Source: Lutispora saccharofermentans (lineage in GTDB: Bacteria > Bacillota > Clostridia > Lutisporales > Lutisporaceae). From it: a DNA stretch of 64,000 nt. Shown in pieces: positions 25,616-33,371 of the stretch (position 1 is the stretch's first letter; each line of letters begins with the position of its first letter). The DNA lies in assembly GCF_024363565.1 (NCBI RefSeq), contig NZ_JAJEKE010000008.1:62001-126000 (forward strand). The letters run 5' to 3'. The notes under the pieces were generated by a model. The model was given only the letters and a program-made list of their open reading frames with translations, did no database searches and was not told the origin of the DNA. The position numbers were made by a program, and so were the translations under genes.

Positions 25616-25764
25616 GATAGCGATAGAAAAAGTAATATATCCGATTATGTAGACAAAAAGTTATACAAACAAGCCAAGAAGCGGCAAAATTCATAGATCC
25701 GATATAGTATAATTATCTCTTGAACGAGCCTTCGTTCACTGATCAAATCTAAAGAGGTGGGATA

Positions 25765-26223
25765 ATGAGAAGAAGCATACTATATTCGGGGATATCAATA
25801 TCATTGATATTGATATTGCTTATCAGCTTTGCCGCATTCGGTGATTCTACAGATTTTGATTCTTTATGCGAGGAGCTTCTTATAAGAAGGTCTGAGGCTT
25901 GGAATAAAATTCTGGAAGAGGATTATGATTATGATGCTTTTCATTGCGATATGAATTCCATTGCTTCAGGAAAGCTGCTGGAAGAAGATCTGGAAACCTT
26001 TGCTTACCTCAAGGAATATCCCACTGATATGGAGCCGGTGATCTCCCTTGATTTTCAGAATAAGAAGATAGAAAAATATGGAGACAATGTCCTGCTTGAA
26101 GGAAAGATAATATGGGATCTGAAAGGGCAGGAGGGTATTGAGGTCATGGAAGGATGCTATAGGATCGAGATGCAAAAACAAAATGACAGCTGGTATCTTA
26201 CGTATTTTCAACCTGTTCAATAA
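25765..26223 (+). CDS. Secreted or membrane-anchored protein of unknown function
   Basis: 152 residues. Residues 5-26 form a hydrophobic export signal (YSGISISLILILLISFAAF then GDST). The mature part is acidic and rich in Asp/Glu, with a helix region (FDSLCEELLIRRSEAWNKILEE) and a beta-rich end (EGIEVMEGCYRIEMQ, DSWYLTYFQPV), a layout that recalls NTF2-like/SnoaL domains; this is only an impression. GAGGTGGGA precedes the ATG. A terminator overlaps the stop, so it is a single-gene unit. Confidence 0.65.
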   Translation: MRRSILYSGISISLILILLISFAAFGDSTDFDSLCEELLIRRSEAWNKILEEDYDYDAFHCDMNSIASGKLLEEDLETFAYLKEYPTDMEPVISLDFQNKKIEKYGDNVLLEGKIIWDLKGQEGIEVMEGCYRIEMQKQNDSWYLTYFQPVQ

Positions 26224-26246
26224 GCGGCGTGAAGCCGCTTTTTTTA
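26222..26246 (+). terminator. Intrinsic terminator of the secreted-protein gene
   Basis: AAGCGGC/GCCGCTT stem, GTGAA loop, run of seven T; it begins within the stop codon. Confidence 0.85.
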
Positions 26247-26308
26247 GTCCTTAAGACTCATATTGTGAGCATTAATTCCTGTTAAAGCGACATATAGCAA
26301 CAATACAC

Positions 26309-26337
26309 TTACAAGTTAGGAGAAATAATAGTATAAT
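26309..26337 (+). promoter_or_regulatory. Promoter of degS-degU
   Basis: TTACAA (26309-26314), a 17-base spacer and TATAAT (26332-26337), about 50 bases before degS. Confidence 0.7.
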
Positions 26338-26388
26338 ATACAATGATATGATAAATTTTGTCATCTGAGGAAAGTCTCAGAAAAGGGG

Positions 26389-27552
26389 ATGTTAATCATT
26401 GATAAGCTGACTAAAATTATACAAAATACTCTCGAGGCGATAGAAAAAAGCCAGAATCAGATATATGAGATAGCCGAAGAGTCAAGGAATCAATATAAGA
26501 TGATCGAAGATGAGCTTAATCAGGTAAAAATGAAGACTGAAGAAATAATATTGCAGGTAGATAAGCTGACTAAACTGGAAAAAGACATCAGATACAGGCT
26601 CATGATTGTTAATAAAAACTTCAAAGATTTTAATGAAGAAGATATAAAGGAAGTCTATGAAAAGGCAAAGGATCTGCAGCTTCAGTTGATGGTTAAGAAA
26701 AATGATGAGCAAATCCTGGTAAACCGCCGGACAGAATTGGAATTAAGGCTCAGGTCAGCAAGAGAAACTCTGAAGAAGGCAGAAAAGTTAATATCTCAAA
26801 TCGGGGTTGTATTAGGCTATTTAAGCGGAGACTTAAAAAATATCCATGTACAGCTTGAAGATTTCAAGGAGAAGCAATATCTAGGAATAAAGGTGATCCA
26901 GGCCCAGGAAGAGGAAAGATACAGGTTGTCAAGAGAGATACATGATGGCCCTGCGCAGATACTTGCCAATTTGGTTCTAAAATCTGAATTGTGTGAGAAG
27001 CTTATAGATATTGACAGAAATAAAGCCAAGGAAGAATTGCGTGGGCTCAGGACGGTTATGCGCTCCAGCCTTAAAGACGTGAGGAAGATAATTTATGATT
27101 TAAGGCCCATGTCTTTGGATGACCTTGGTTTGATACCTACCGTAGAGAGGCTTGTGACTCAGCATAACGAGGAATCCGAAATATTTGTTGAATTCAAGTT
27201 TTTCGGAGACAGGGTAAAGCTGCTTCCTGTGATTGAGCTTGCAGCTTTCAGGATTGTTCAGGAATCATTGAACAATATTAAAAAACATTCAAAAGCCACA
27301 AGGGCATCGGTTAAGATTGAGCTGACAAAGAAGAACATAAATATTGTGATCAGTGACAATGGAGTAGGCTTTAGCAGAGATTCTATAAAGAGGGCCGACG
27401 AGAATAGCGGGTATGGTTTGATGAGCATGGAGGAGCGGGTTTTGCTTCTCAATGGTAAATTTGAGCTTAATGCTTCACCGGGAAACGGCACAAAAATATT
27501 AATTACTATACCTATTGATGTTTATGGGGAGGTACAATATGAAAAAGATTAG
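26389..27552 (+). CDS. degS: DegS-like sensor histidine kinase
   Basis: Cytoplasmic two-component kinase of about 387 residues with no membrane segment. The N-terminal 160 residues are long coiled coil, the DegS sensor type. HisKA_3 follows, with EEERYRLSREIHDGPAQIL (phosphoacceptor His 185), then the HATPase domain with ESLNNIKKHSKA (N box) and SDNGVGF and GYGLMSMEERV (G boxes). It phosphorylates the response regulator encoded next, whose start overlaps this stop. The start is uncertain: AAAAGGGG abuts the ATG at 26389 with no spacing, and ATC/ATT codons at 26395-26400 have the better spacing. Confidence 0.9.
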   Translation: MLIIDKLTKIIQNTLEAIEKSQNQIYEIAEESRNQYKMIEDELNQVKMKTEEIILQVDKLTKLEKDIRYRLMIVNKNFKDFNEEDIKEVYEKAKDLQLQLMVKKNDEQILVNRRTELELRLRSARETLKKAEKLISQIGVVLGYLSGDLKNIHVQLEDFKEKQYLGIKVIQAQEEERYRLSREIHDGPAQILANLVLKSELCEKLIDIDRNKAKEELRGLRTVMRSSLKDVRKIIYDLRPMSLDDLGLIPTVERLVTQHNEESEIFVEFKFFGDRVKLLPVIELAAFRIVQESLNNIKKHSKATRASVKIELTKKNINIVISDNGVGFSRDSIKRADENSGYGLMSMEERVLLLNGKFELNASPGNGTKILITIPIDVYGEVQYEKD

Positions 27553-28183
27553 AATACTGATAGCTGATGATCATTCTCTGGTTAGAGAAGGTCTGAAACA
27601 AATTCTGGAGCTGGAAGAGGGCTTTGAGGTCATAGGACAAGCTTCAAACGGTCTGGAGACCCTGGAAAAGATCAAGGAACTTAATCCTGATGTTCTGCTT
27701 CTCGATATCAATATGCCTGTAATGGGCGGAATACCTACATTAAAAAAGATTAAGGAGGAAAATATTGATATCAAAACCGTCGTGCTAACCATACATGAAG
27801 GAAGAGAATATCTGCTGGAAACTTTAGAATTGGGTGCATTAGGATATGTGCTGAAGGACTCGGATTCCGTATCCCTGACAAAAGCCATCAAAGATGCTTA
27901 TGCAGGAGAATCATACATACAGCCAAAGCTTGCTGCAGAGTTGGTGCGTGAATTCAACAGCACAAAAACCTACAGAAGCAACACCGAAAATGACCTTACG
28001 CGAAGGGAATATGAGGTCCTATCCCTTATAGCCGATGGTATGAACAACAAGGATATAGCAGACAAGCTGTTTATCAGCGAAAAAACCGTAAAAAACCATG
28101 TGTCAAGCATATTTAGGAAAATAAATGTTAATGATAGGACTAAAGCTGCCATATACGCATATAAAAACAATATAAAGTGGTAA
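27539..28183 (+). CDS. degU: DegU-like NarL/FixJ family response regulator
   Basis: 214 residues. The receiver domain shows LIADDHSLVREGL (acidic pair), phosphoacceptor Asp 56 in DVLLLDINMPVMGG, the Thr switch VLTIHEG and Lys 106 region VLKDSDS. The LuxR-type HTH at about 148-205 has LTRREYEVLSLIADGMNNKDIADKL then SEKTVKNHVSSIF. It is the partner of the DegS-like kinase; in Bacillus this pair controls exoenzymes, motility and competence. The ATG at 27539 lies inside the last codons of degS after GGGGAGGT, so translation is coupled. Confidence 0.93.
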   Translation: MKKIRILIADDHSLVREGLKQILELEEGFEVIGQASNGLETLEKIKELNPDVLLLDINMPVMGGIPTLKKIKEENIDIKTVVLTIHEGREYLLETLELGALGYVLKDSDSVSLTKAIKDAYAGESYIQPKLAAELVREFNSTKTYRSNTENDLTRREYEVLSLIADGMNNKDIADKLFISEKTVKNHVSSIFRKINVNDRTKAAIYAYKNNIKW

Positions 28184-28312
28184 AAGGCAGGCCCTGTAAT
28201 AATATTGTAATAATTGACTTATGAAAAAGATATTGCTAAGGAATAAATTTCATGTTATAGTATAAACATGTCAAATATAATTTTAATGGATTATTTGAAA
28301 GGAGGCAAAAAC

Positions 28313-28384
28313 ATGATTAGAACAAAACGATTTTTAACAAATGCGGAATACAACTTCATATTTTTGCCTGCGAAGGAATTATAA
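28313..28384 (+). CDS. Candidate 23-residue leader peptide
   Basis: An ATG with an excellent AAAGGAGG site (spacing 7) opens 23 codons, starting MIRTKRFLTNAEY and ending FLPAKEL. The last codons contain the left arm of a stem (GCCTGCGA) that can pair with bases after the stop. It stands 129 bases after degU and is followed by alternative hairpins and a terminator, as in an attenuation leader. It could instead be a true small protein. Confidence 0.5.
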   Translation: MIRTKRFLTNAEYNFIFLPAKEL

Positions 28385-28448
28385 CCGCTATAAATGTCTT
28401 TATAGTATTATTATGGATTTAAGTCGCAGGCTGTATAGTCTGTGACTT
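28366..28448 (+). promoter_or_regulatory. Alternative hairpins of an attenuator-like leader
   Basis: GCCTGCGA (28366-28373) can pair with TCGCAGGC (28424-28431). The same right arm is needed for AAGTCGCAG (28421-28429) pairing with CTGTGACTT (28440-28448). A small CTATAAA/TTTATAG hairpin lies between. The two main stems exclude each other, and a ribosome at the leader stop would block the first. Confidence 0.45.
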
Positions 28449-28501
28449 TAATTATTTATCCGGCGGTTTGATTGCTGAGCATTATTATATTGATTGCATT
28501 T

Positions 28502-28529
28502 AAGGTCATGGAACTCCATGACCTTTTTT
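28502..28529 (+). terminator. Intrinsic terminator before the small-gene pair
   Basis: An 11-bp perfect stem (28502-28512 with 28515-28525) and six T, placed 26 bases before the next start codon. Its place, between a leader frame and the genes, suggests regulated read-through. Confidence 0.8.
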
Positions 28530-28555
28530 GTGTTCAAAAAATGAGAGGGGATGAC

Positions 28556-28651
28556 ATGGATGATTATTATCACATGCAATGGGAGAAAAAGCAAATTTTA
28601 AAATCAAAAAAATTTATGGAAAATTGTTTATTAAGAAAAGGGGTTTTATGA
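28556..28651 (+). CDS. Small basic protein, unknown
   Basis: 31 residues (MDDYYHMQWEKKQILKSKK then FMENCLLRKGVL), ATG after GAGAGGGGATG. The first half is acidic and aromatic, the second basic. Its TGA overlaps the ATG of the next gene (ATGA at 28648-28651), the usual form of translational coupling. I recognise no family. Confidence 0.5.
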   Translation: MDDYYHMQWEKKQILKSKKFMENCLLRKGVL

Positions 28652-28842
28652 TGAGTTTAATCAATGAGTTATATATAAGCCATTCTCAGTTTAAAGCCGA
28701 AAAGGCAATAAAGGATTCGCCGCTTTCAATAGAGAAGGATAATTGGATGGCAATATATGAGAGTATTGAGAAGATCCTTGATGGGAAACCTTCAAGCAAT
28801 ATGGATTTAGACATACATCTTATGATGAACAGGCTTATATGA
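28648..28842 (+). CDS. Small acidic helical protein, unknown
   Basis: 64 residues (ATG at 28648; the second ATG at 28651 also fits), with AAAAGGGG upstream. The sequence, from MMSLINELYISHSQFKAEK to the ending DLDIHLMMNRLI, looks like two or three amphipathic helices without Cys or membrane segments. It has no known family to my eye. A 15-bp perfect terminator follows directly. It is made from the same transcript as the 31-residue gene and lies just before the AlbA_2 gene. Confidence 0.6.
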   Translation: MMSLINELYISHSQFKAEKAIKDSPLSIEKDNWMAIYESIEKILDGKPSSNMDLDIHLMMNRLI

Positions 28843-28846
28843 TCAC

Positions 28847-28882
28847 AAAATACAGCGATAGCGACTATCGCTGTATTTTATT
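28847..28882 (+). terminator. Strong intrinsic terminator
   Basis: A 15-bp perfect stem (28847-28861 with 28865-28879, CGA loop) whose right arm ends in TATTTTAT. Confidence 0.9.
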
Positions 28883-28972
28883 TAAATTTAGATAATAATA
28901 CATATGGTACTATGTTATTTATTTTCATTATGGTAAACTAAAATTAGAATTTGCAAAATGGGGGTGCGTTAC

Positions 28973-30136
28973 ATGAATAAGCAGAGACTCGCGGCACTTC
29001 TGGATAAAAATGAATCAACCAAGCTGGATTTTAAAGAAAAGCTATCCATCAAAACAGAATGGGAAAAAAAGGAGCTGGCTAAGGATGTATCCGCCATTGC
29101 AAATTCGAAGGGCGGAAGAGGATATATCATATTTGGCATAGAGGATAAAACTAAGAGGGTGGTCGGCATAGAAGAGATGCCCCATCTGGAAGAGCAGATT
29201 CAGCAAATAATCAGCCAAAGATGCGATCCCCCTATTATGATAAGATTCGATATGGTGAGTTATGATGAAAAAGCAATAGGAGTTCTTACTATATACAAAA
29301 GCAGCCAAAAACCTCATCAGATACTCCAAAATGGCTCTTTTTACCTCAGAAGAGGATCGACTACGGATATAGCCCGAAGAGAAGAAATCGCAGGCATGCT
29401 CCAGGATTCAGGGCTTTTGCAGTACGAGACAACAGCTTTGAATAATGTACATGTGGATCAGCTTGATTCAAACATTTTGATGGAGTATCTTGCTAATTCC
29501 GGTTTAAAAATAGAGTATGAAAAGATTGATAACATATATCCCTTATTAGAGGGCTTAGGTATACTTTGCAGGGAGGAGGATCTGGATAAATTTCATCCCA
29601 CTATAGGAGGGATGCTCATATTCGGCTATAAACCCCAGCAATTTCTTCCTCATACAGGCATAAAGATAATAGATGGAAAGACAAGAGAAGCACAGTACTT
29701 TGAAGGAGATATAACTTCTATGCTGAACCATGTGGAGGAATACCTTGAAAATATCATAAAAAAGCCGGATTATCCTATAGCAGCCCTGTTTGAGGCAGTT
29801 GCCAATGCGGTAGTTCATAGGGATTATTTCAGCTATGGAAGAGAGATCATAATATATATTTCCAGCGGTCATATTGAAGTCAGCAATCCAGGAGCATTAT
29901 GCCATCTGGATGGGGTCCAGTCACTGTTGAATGAAAATAACCCCTATAGACGGAACAATTGGCTTTATCATAGACTGCTGGTTCTGGACGAGAAAAAAAG
30001 ATTTTTAAAGACAGGTTCAGGTCTAAAAAGGATAAAGAATTCCTTTTCAGATCATGGAAGGGTAAAATTTATAAACAACGAAAAAAGAAATTTATTTAAA
30101 GTCATATTGCCGGGAGGATTCAAAACCTTATATTAA
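28973..30136 (+). CDS. AlbA_2 (Schlafen-like) domain ATP-binding protein
   Basis: 387 residues. The N-terminal AlbA_2 domain is at about 12-125: ESTKLDFKEKLSIK, AIANSKGGRGYIIFGIED and FYLRRGSTTDIARREEI. The C-terminal half has an HATPase_c_4-like segment (ALFEAVANAVVHRDYF then IYISSGHIEVSNPG), with the N-x-x-x-H-R-D-Y signature. These proteins are annotated as transcriptional regulators or ATP-dependent helicase-related; true function is unclear, and some are defence-linked. The ATG at 28973 follows GGGGGTG. The TPR-HTH gene begins 29 bases later, so the two may act together. Confidence 0.85.
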   Translation: MNKQRLAALLDKNESTKLDFKEKLSIKTEWEKKELAKDVSAIANSKGGRGYIIFGIEDKTKRVVGIEEMPHLEEQIQQIISQRCDPPIMIRFDMVSYDEKAIGVLTIYKSSQKPHQILQNGSFYLRRGSTTDIARREEIAGMLQDSGLLQYETTALNNVHVDQLDSNILMEYLANSGLKIEYEKIDNIYPLLEGLGILCREEDLDKFHPTIGGMLIFGYKPQQFLPHTGIKIIDGKTREAQYFEGDITSMLNHVEEYLENIIKKPDYPIAALFEAVANAVVHRDYFSYGREIIIYISSGHIEVSNPGALCHLDGVQSLLNENNPYRRNNWLYHRLLVLDEKKRFLKTGSGLKRIKNSFSDHGRVKFINNEKRNLFKVILPGGFKTLY

Positions 30137-30165
30137 AATCCCGAAAGGCGTTTGGGTGGTGTATT

Positions 30166-31869
30166 ATGAGAGAAAAAAAAGTCGTACCCTTTGAAAGAGA
30201 AGCGGATTTTTACTTTGACTTAAGCTTTAAGTACTTGCAAAACGGCAGACTGAAAACCGCTTTAAGATATATTGAAAAAGCAGTAAATATAAAACCTGAC
30301 GACAGCTATATGCAGTTCAACTATGCCGGGCTTTTGGCTGAGCTTGGACATATAGAACATTCTTCCAGTGTGCTTCTGAACATAGTAAATAATTTGGACC
30401 CGGGCTATGATGAATGCTATTTCGGGTTAGGCTGCAATTTTCTTCAGATACAAAAGATAAAGAAGGCATTGGAATACTTCGAGAAATATTTAAGCCTTGC
30501 TCCTTATGGAGAATTTGCAGAAGAAGCGGAGCATCTGGTCGAAATGCTTACAATGATCATAGATGCTAACAATAACCTTGACGATGAGGAACTGGAGAAG
30601 ATATACAAAATAGAAGAGGACGCGATAAAGTTCATGGAAAGAAGAGATTACGAAAAGGCCCTGAAAAACCTTGAAGAAGTGGTCTCGAAGCTTCCTAACG
30701 CAGTTCCTGCGAAGAATAATCTATCCTTGACAAATTACTACTTGGGCAAGATAGATATAGCAATAGCAATGGCAAAAGAAGTGCTTGCATATGAGCAAGG
30801 CAATGTCCATGCAAACTGCAATCTTGCAATATATTATAACAAGCTTGGAATAAACAGCTTGCTGGGAAGGCAGATACGCATCATCAAGAAGCTGTATCCG
30901 GAAAATGAGGATTATGCATATAAGATCGCTGACACATTGGGCTGCCTTAACAGGTATAAAGAAGCTTACGATGCATACAAAAGGCTTCTCAGGATAAATG
31001 GAGAAAATCCTAAATATGTTCATCTCACTGCAGTAGCTGCATTTAACTGCAAAAAGTTTAAAGAAGCGGCAGCGTTATGGGAAAGGCTTCAAGAAACCGA
31101 CAAAGAGAATTTTCTTGGAGATTATTATTTCAATATAGCTGTTGAAACCCAAGAAGGCATCAGGGAATTCAAATACCTGCCCTATCTTTATCAGCTCCCT
31201 AAGGAGGAAGTTGGAAGAAGGATAGATATAATATATGAATTCTTATCTTTAAGGGAAGGCGAAGCAAAAGCGCGGTTAGCTGGTGACGAGCATATCAAGG
31301 ACATCATATATTTTGTCATAAGCTTTGATAAGATTGTACTGAGGAAGATGGTCTTCAATAAAATAAGAAAAGAAAATATAATTGAGCTTGAAGAAGTGAT
31401 CAGAAAATATATCCTTAGGCCGGATATTGATAAGAACATAAAGATAGAAGCTGCTTTTCTGCTCAACAAGATAGGTGCGAAAGAGCCCTATTATGTGCTG
31501 ATGGATGGAGAGATAAAGGAGATAACCATTGAGCCTGATGGACTGCTTGAAGATGAGTGGAAAAAGGAATGGGAAGAGGTAAAGAATAAAACTCTGAAGA
31601 TGATGAAAAGCTGCTATAAGACACCTTATAAGAAAATAGTAGAAGATATTTGGTATGATTTCATAAAATCATCATATCCGGAAGTCCCCAATATAGGAAA
31701 GATAGAGATATGGGCAGCCGCTTTGGAATTTGCATATTGCAAATTTACCTGCAAGGAAGTGACTCAGCGGCAGCTGGCCGATAAATACAAGGTATCAAAA
31801 AGCTCCATAAGCGAGAAATCCAGGATCATATTCAGCTATATAGGAAGCAAATGCAGGGAAAGAGAATGA
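30166..31869 (+). CDS. TPR-repeat protein with a C-terminal helix-turn-helix
   Basis: 567 residues, cytoplasmic. The first 340 residues are tetratricopeptide repeats, for example YLQNGRLKTALRYIEKAVNIKPDD, FEKYLSLAP, MERRDYEKALKNLEEVVSKLP and LNRYKEAYDAYKRLL. A central helical region follows (350-480). The last 45 residues carry an HTH-like motif, VTQRQLADKYKVSKSSISEKSR, so the protein may bind DNA. It resembles uncharacterised clostridial TPR proteins. GGGTGGTG precedes the ATG. Its stop touches the stop of the convergent flavin reductase gene, with a hairpin across the junction. Confidence 0.8.
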   Translation: MREKKVVPFEREADFYFDLSFKYLQNGRLKTALRYIEKAVNIKPDDSYMQFNYAGLLAELGHIEHSSSVLLNIVNNLDPGYDECYFGLGCNFLQIQKIKKALEYFEKYLSLAPYGEFAEEAEHLVEMLTMIIDANNNLDDEELEKIYKIEEDAIKFMERRDYEKALKNLEEVVSKLPNAVPAKNNLSLTNYYLGKIDIAIAMAKEVLAYEQGNVHANCNLAIYYNKLGINSLLGRQIRIIKKLYPENEDYAYKIADTLGCLNRYKEAYDAYKRLLRINGENPKYVHLTAVAAFNCKKFKEAAALWERLQETDKENFLGDYYFNIAVETQEGIREFKYLPYLYQLPKEEVGRRIDIIYEFLSLREGEAKARLAGDEHIKDIIYFVISFDKIVLRKMVFNKIRKENIIELEEVIRKYILRPDIDKNIKIEAAFLLNKIGAKEPYYVLMDGEIKEITIEPDGLLEDEWKKEWEEVKNKTLKMMKSCYKTPYKKIVEDIWYDFIKSSYPEVPNIGKIEIWAAALEFAYCKFTCKEVTQRQLADKYKVSKSSISEKSRIIFSYIGSKCRERE

Positions 31870-31896
31870 TTATCCTCTTTCCCTTTTTATTTTTTG
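31855..31896 (+). terminator. Terminator lying across two convergent stop codons
   Basis: AGGGAAAGAG (31855-31864) and CTCTTTCCCT (31875-31884) form a perfect 10-bp stem that includes the last codons of both genes, followed on the + strand by TTTTATTTTTTG. It serves the TPR gene. Confidence 0.8.
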
Positions 31897-32454
31897 TTTC
31901 TTTCTTATGGAATATCCGAAAAAGCCCAAGGTCTCATCCAGACTCCAATACTCTCCATGATTGTAGCATATCAGATCTGCTTTTGATAAATGAATCTTTT
32001 GTTTCTCGTCCATGAGCCCTTCATCTACCGAAACTCCTACAATGTCAGAAATGAACATATGGTGGGAGCCCAGCGGGATAATATCTTTCACTTTGCATTC
32101 CAAGCTTAACGGGGCCTCTCCTATGGAAGGGGATGTTACAAAATTGGACTTTTCAGGAGTCAGGCTCAAATATTCGAATTTATTTACCTCTCTTCCTGAT
32201 TTAACTCCGCAGAAGTCCAATGCTTTACAAAGCTTTTTATTGGGCAGATTGACTACAAAATCACCTGTATTTTTTATCATTTCAAAGGAATGCCTTTCGG
32301 GACGTACCGAAATATAAAGCATGGGGGGGTCCGAACAAATTATGCCCGTCCAGGCTATTGTAATTATATTGTTATCCCCGTTATGTGAGCATGAAACCAT
32401 TACCGCAGGCACCGGATAAAGCATCGTTCCCGGCTTCAATTGAATCTTAGACAT
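31870..32454 (-). CDS. Flavin reductase family protein (FMN-binding split barrel)
   Basis: 194 residues. The fold is recognised from YPVPAVMVSCSHNGDNNIITIAWTGIICSDPP, the SVRPERHSFEMIKNTGDFVVNLP strand-helix and EAPLSLECKVKDIIPLGSHHMFIS. Members bind FMN and reduce flavins or serve as NADH:FMN partners of monooxygenases. The Cys in FCGVKSGREVNKF is common in the DIM6/NTAB group. The ATG at 32454 follows a weak GGATGG; the frame extends upstream without a better site. It is convergent with the TPR gene and has no intergenic gap. Confidence 0.85.
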   Translation of the reverse strand: MSKIQLKPGTMLYPVPAVMVSCSHNGDNNIITIAWTGIICSDPPMLYISVRPERHSFEMIKNTGDFVVNLPNKKLCKALDFCGVKSGREVNKFEYLSLTPEKSNFVTSPSIGEAPLSLECKVKDIIPLGSHHMFISDIVGVSVDEGLMDEKQKIHLSKADLICYNHGEYWSLDETLGFFGYSIRKKQKIKRERG

Positions 32455-32576
32455 ATATAACCATCCTTTTCTACTTTTATCACTGACAAACAGTTGCCTA
32501 ATGAAATAATAAAGCAACAGGCGGAAAAATTCAACTGAGGCCTGGCCCAAAAAAAGTTTTGAAATGTTAAGTCATG

Positions 32577-32614
32577 CTGTAACAAAAAAAGGACCTGCAC
32601 ATAGTATAGAAGTG
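32577..32614 (+). promoter_or_regulatory. Sporulation-type promoter of the small-protein array, unit 1
   Basis: CTGTAAC (32577-32583), 17 bases, then ATAGTATAGAAGTGGGAA. The part TAAC plus CATAGTATA fits the sigma-K consensus (AC, 16 bases, CATAnnnTA). The same layout recurs at 33943. Confidence 0.55.
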
Positions 32615-32655
32615 GGAAGAGAGAGAACAACCCTTTGGGTGGGAGGAGGTTAGAT

Positions 32656-32793
32656 ATGAACAATATATTCTTGTTATTGCTGGTGCTCATCATACTTCTA
32701 GCCAGCGGCTGCAAAAACAGCAATTTCATATTTATTATAGCTCTTGCCATCCTTGCCTTGGGCGCTCAAGATAAGCTCAAATTCCTAATATGA
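32656..32793 (+). CDS. Small hydrophobic protein 1 of a tandem array
   Basis: 45 residues, almost wholly hydrophobic: NIFLLLLVLIILLASGC, a short polar turn KNSN, then FIFIIALAILALG and a basic end QDKLKFLI. The two hydrophobic arms joined by an A-S-x-C turn define a family shared with the next three genes (LLASC turn, then FFFIIILAVIAFGGFG). GGGAGGAGGT precedes the ATG. It is the first gene after the sporulation-type promoter. The function is unknown; I infer a spore-envelope membrane protein. Confidence 0.7.
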   Translation: MNNIFLLLLVLIILLASGCKNSNFIFIIALAILALGAQDKLKFLI

Positions 32794-32824
32794 TGATCAA
32801 AAAATATAAAAAGGAGGTGTAAAT

Positions 32825-33061
32825 ATGGGTTTATGCGGTAATGTTGCAGGTGTAGGGGCTGGTTGCGGTCCTGTTGCAGGGATAGTAGAAGAAAAGCATT
32901 GCTGCCCCGGCGAGAATTCATTCTTGCTTTTGTTGCTTCTCTTCATACTCCTTGCATCTTGTGTCACCAAAGGTATAACTAATAACTTCTTCTTTATTAT
33001 AATACTTGCAGTAATAGCCTTTGGAGGCTTTGGGAGAACCTTTTTCGGAGAATTCTTTTAG
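32825..33061 (+). CDS. Small hydrophobic protein 2 with Gly/Cys-rich head
   Basis: 78 residues. The N-terminal 28 residues are Gly/Cys-rich (CGNVAGVGAGCGPVAGI, then HCCPG). Two hydrophobic arms follow, FLLLLLLFILLASC and FFFIIILAVIAFGGFG, joined by VTKGITNN. AAAAGGAGGTG precedes the ATG. Its last 100 coding bases are nearly identical to those of protein 3, which points to recent duplication or gene conversion. No database family is recalled beyond a likeness to small Gly-rich sporulation proteins such as YjcZ. Confidence 0.75.
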   Translation: MGLCGNVAGVGAGCGPVAGIVEEKHCCPGENSFLLLLLLFILLASCVTKGITNNFFFIIILAVIAFGGFGRTFFGEFF

Positions 33062-33106
33062 CATGAAATAAAGTCGCTTCAGATTTACCAGGAGGGAGGT
33101 GCTTTA

Positions 33107-33295
33107 ATGTCAGGTAATTTCGATAACGTGCTAGGAGCATTTGATTCAAATTCCTTCTTGCTTCTGCTGCTTTTGTTTATCCTCTTAGCATCTTGTGTCA
33201 CCAAAGGTATAACTAATAACTTCTTCTTTATCATAATACTTGCAGTAATAGCCTTTGGGGGCTTTGGAAGAACTTTCTTCGGAGTAGGCCTGTAA
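33107..33295 (+). CDS. Small hydrophobic protein 3 without the Cys-rich head
   Basis: 62 residues. A short polar head, MSGNFDNVLGAFDSN, replaces the Gly/Cys-rich one of proteins 2 and 4. The rest, FLLLLLLFILLASC, VTKGITNN and FFFIIILAVIAFGGFGRTFFG, is identical at protein level to protein 2 except at the last residues. GGGAGGTG precedes the ATG. A hairpin (CCCAGGC/GCCTGGG, 33307-33323) follows without a clear T run and may weaken or process the transcript. Confidence 0.75.
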   Translation: MSGNFDNVLGAFDSNSFLLLLLLFILLASCVTKGITNNFFFIIILAVIAFGGFGRTFFGVGL

Positions 33296-33371
33296 GTACA
33301 AAAGATCCCAGGCTTAGCCTGGGTTCAAAATACAATAATTTCTTAGTATTCAGAATAAAGGAGGTGTGAAT

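Noticed and set aside
28200..28260. TTGACT-type promoter after degU
   Set aside because: TTGACT near 28212 has no proper -10 at 16-18 bases; the TATAGT near 28256 has only a weak -35, so I could not settle a promoter for the leader transcript.
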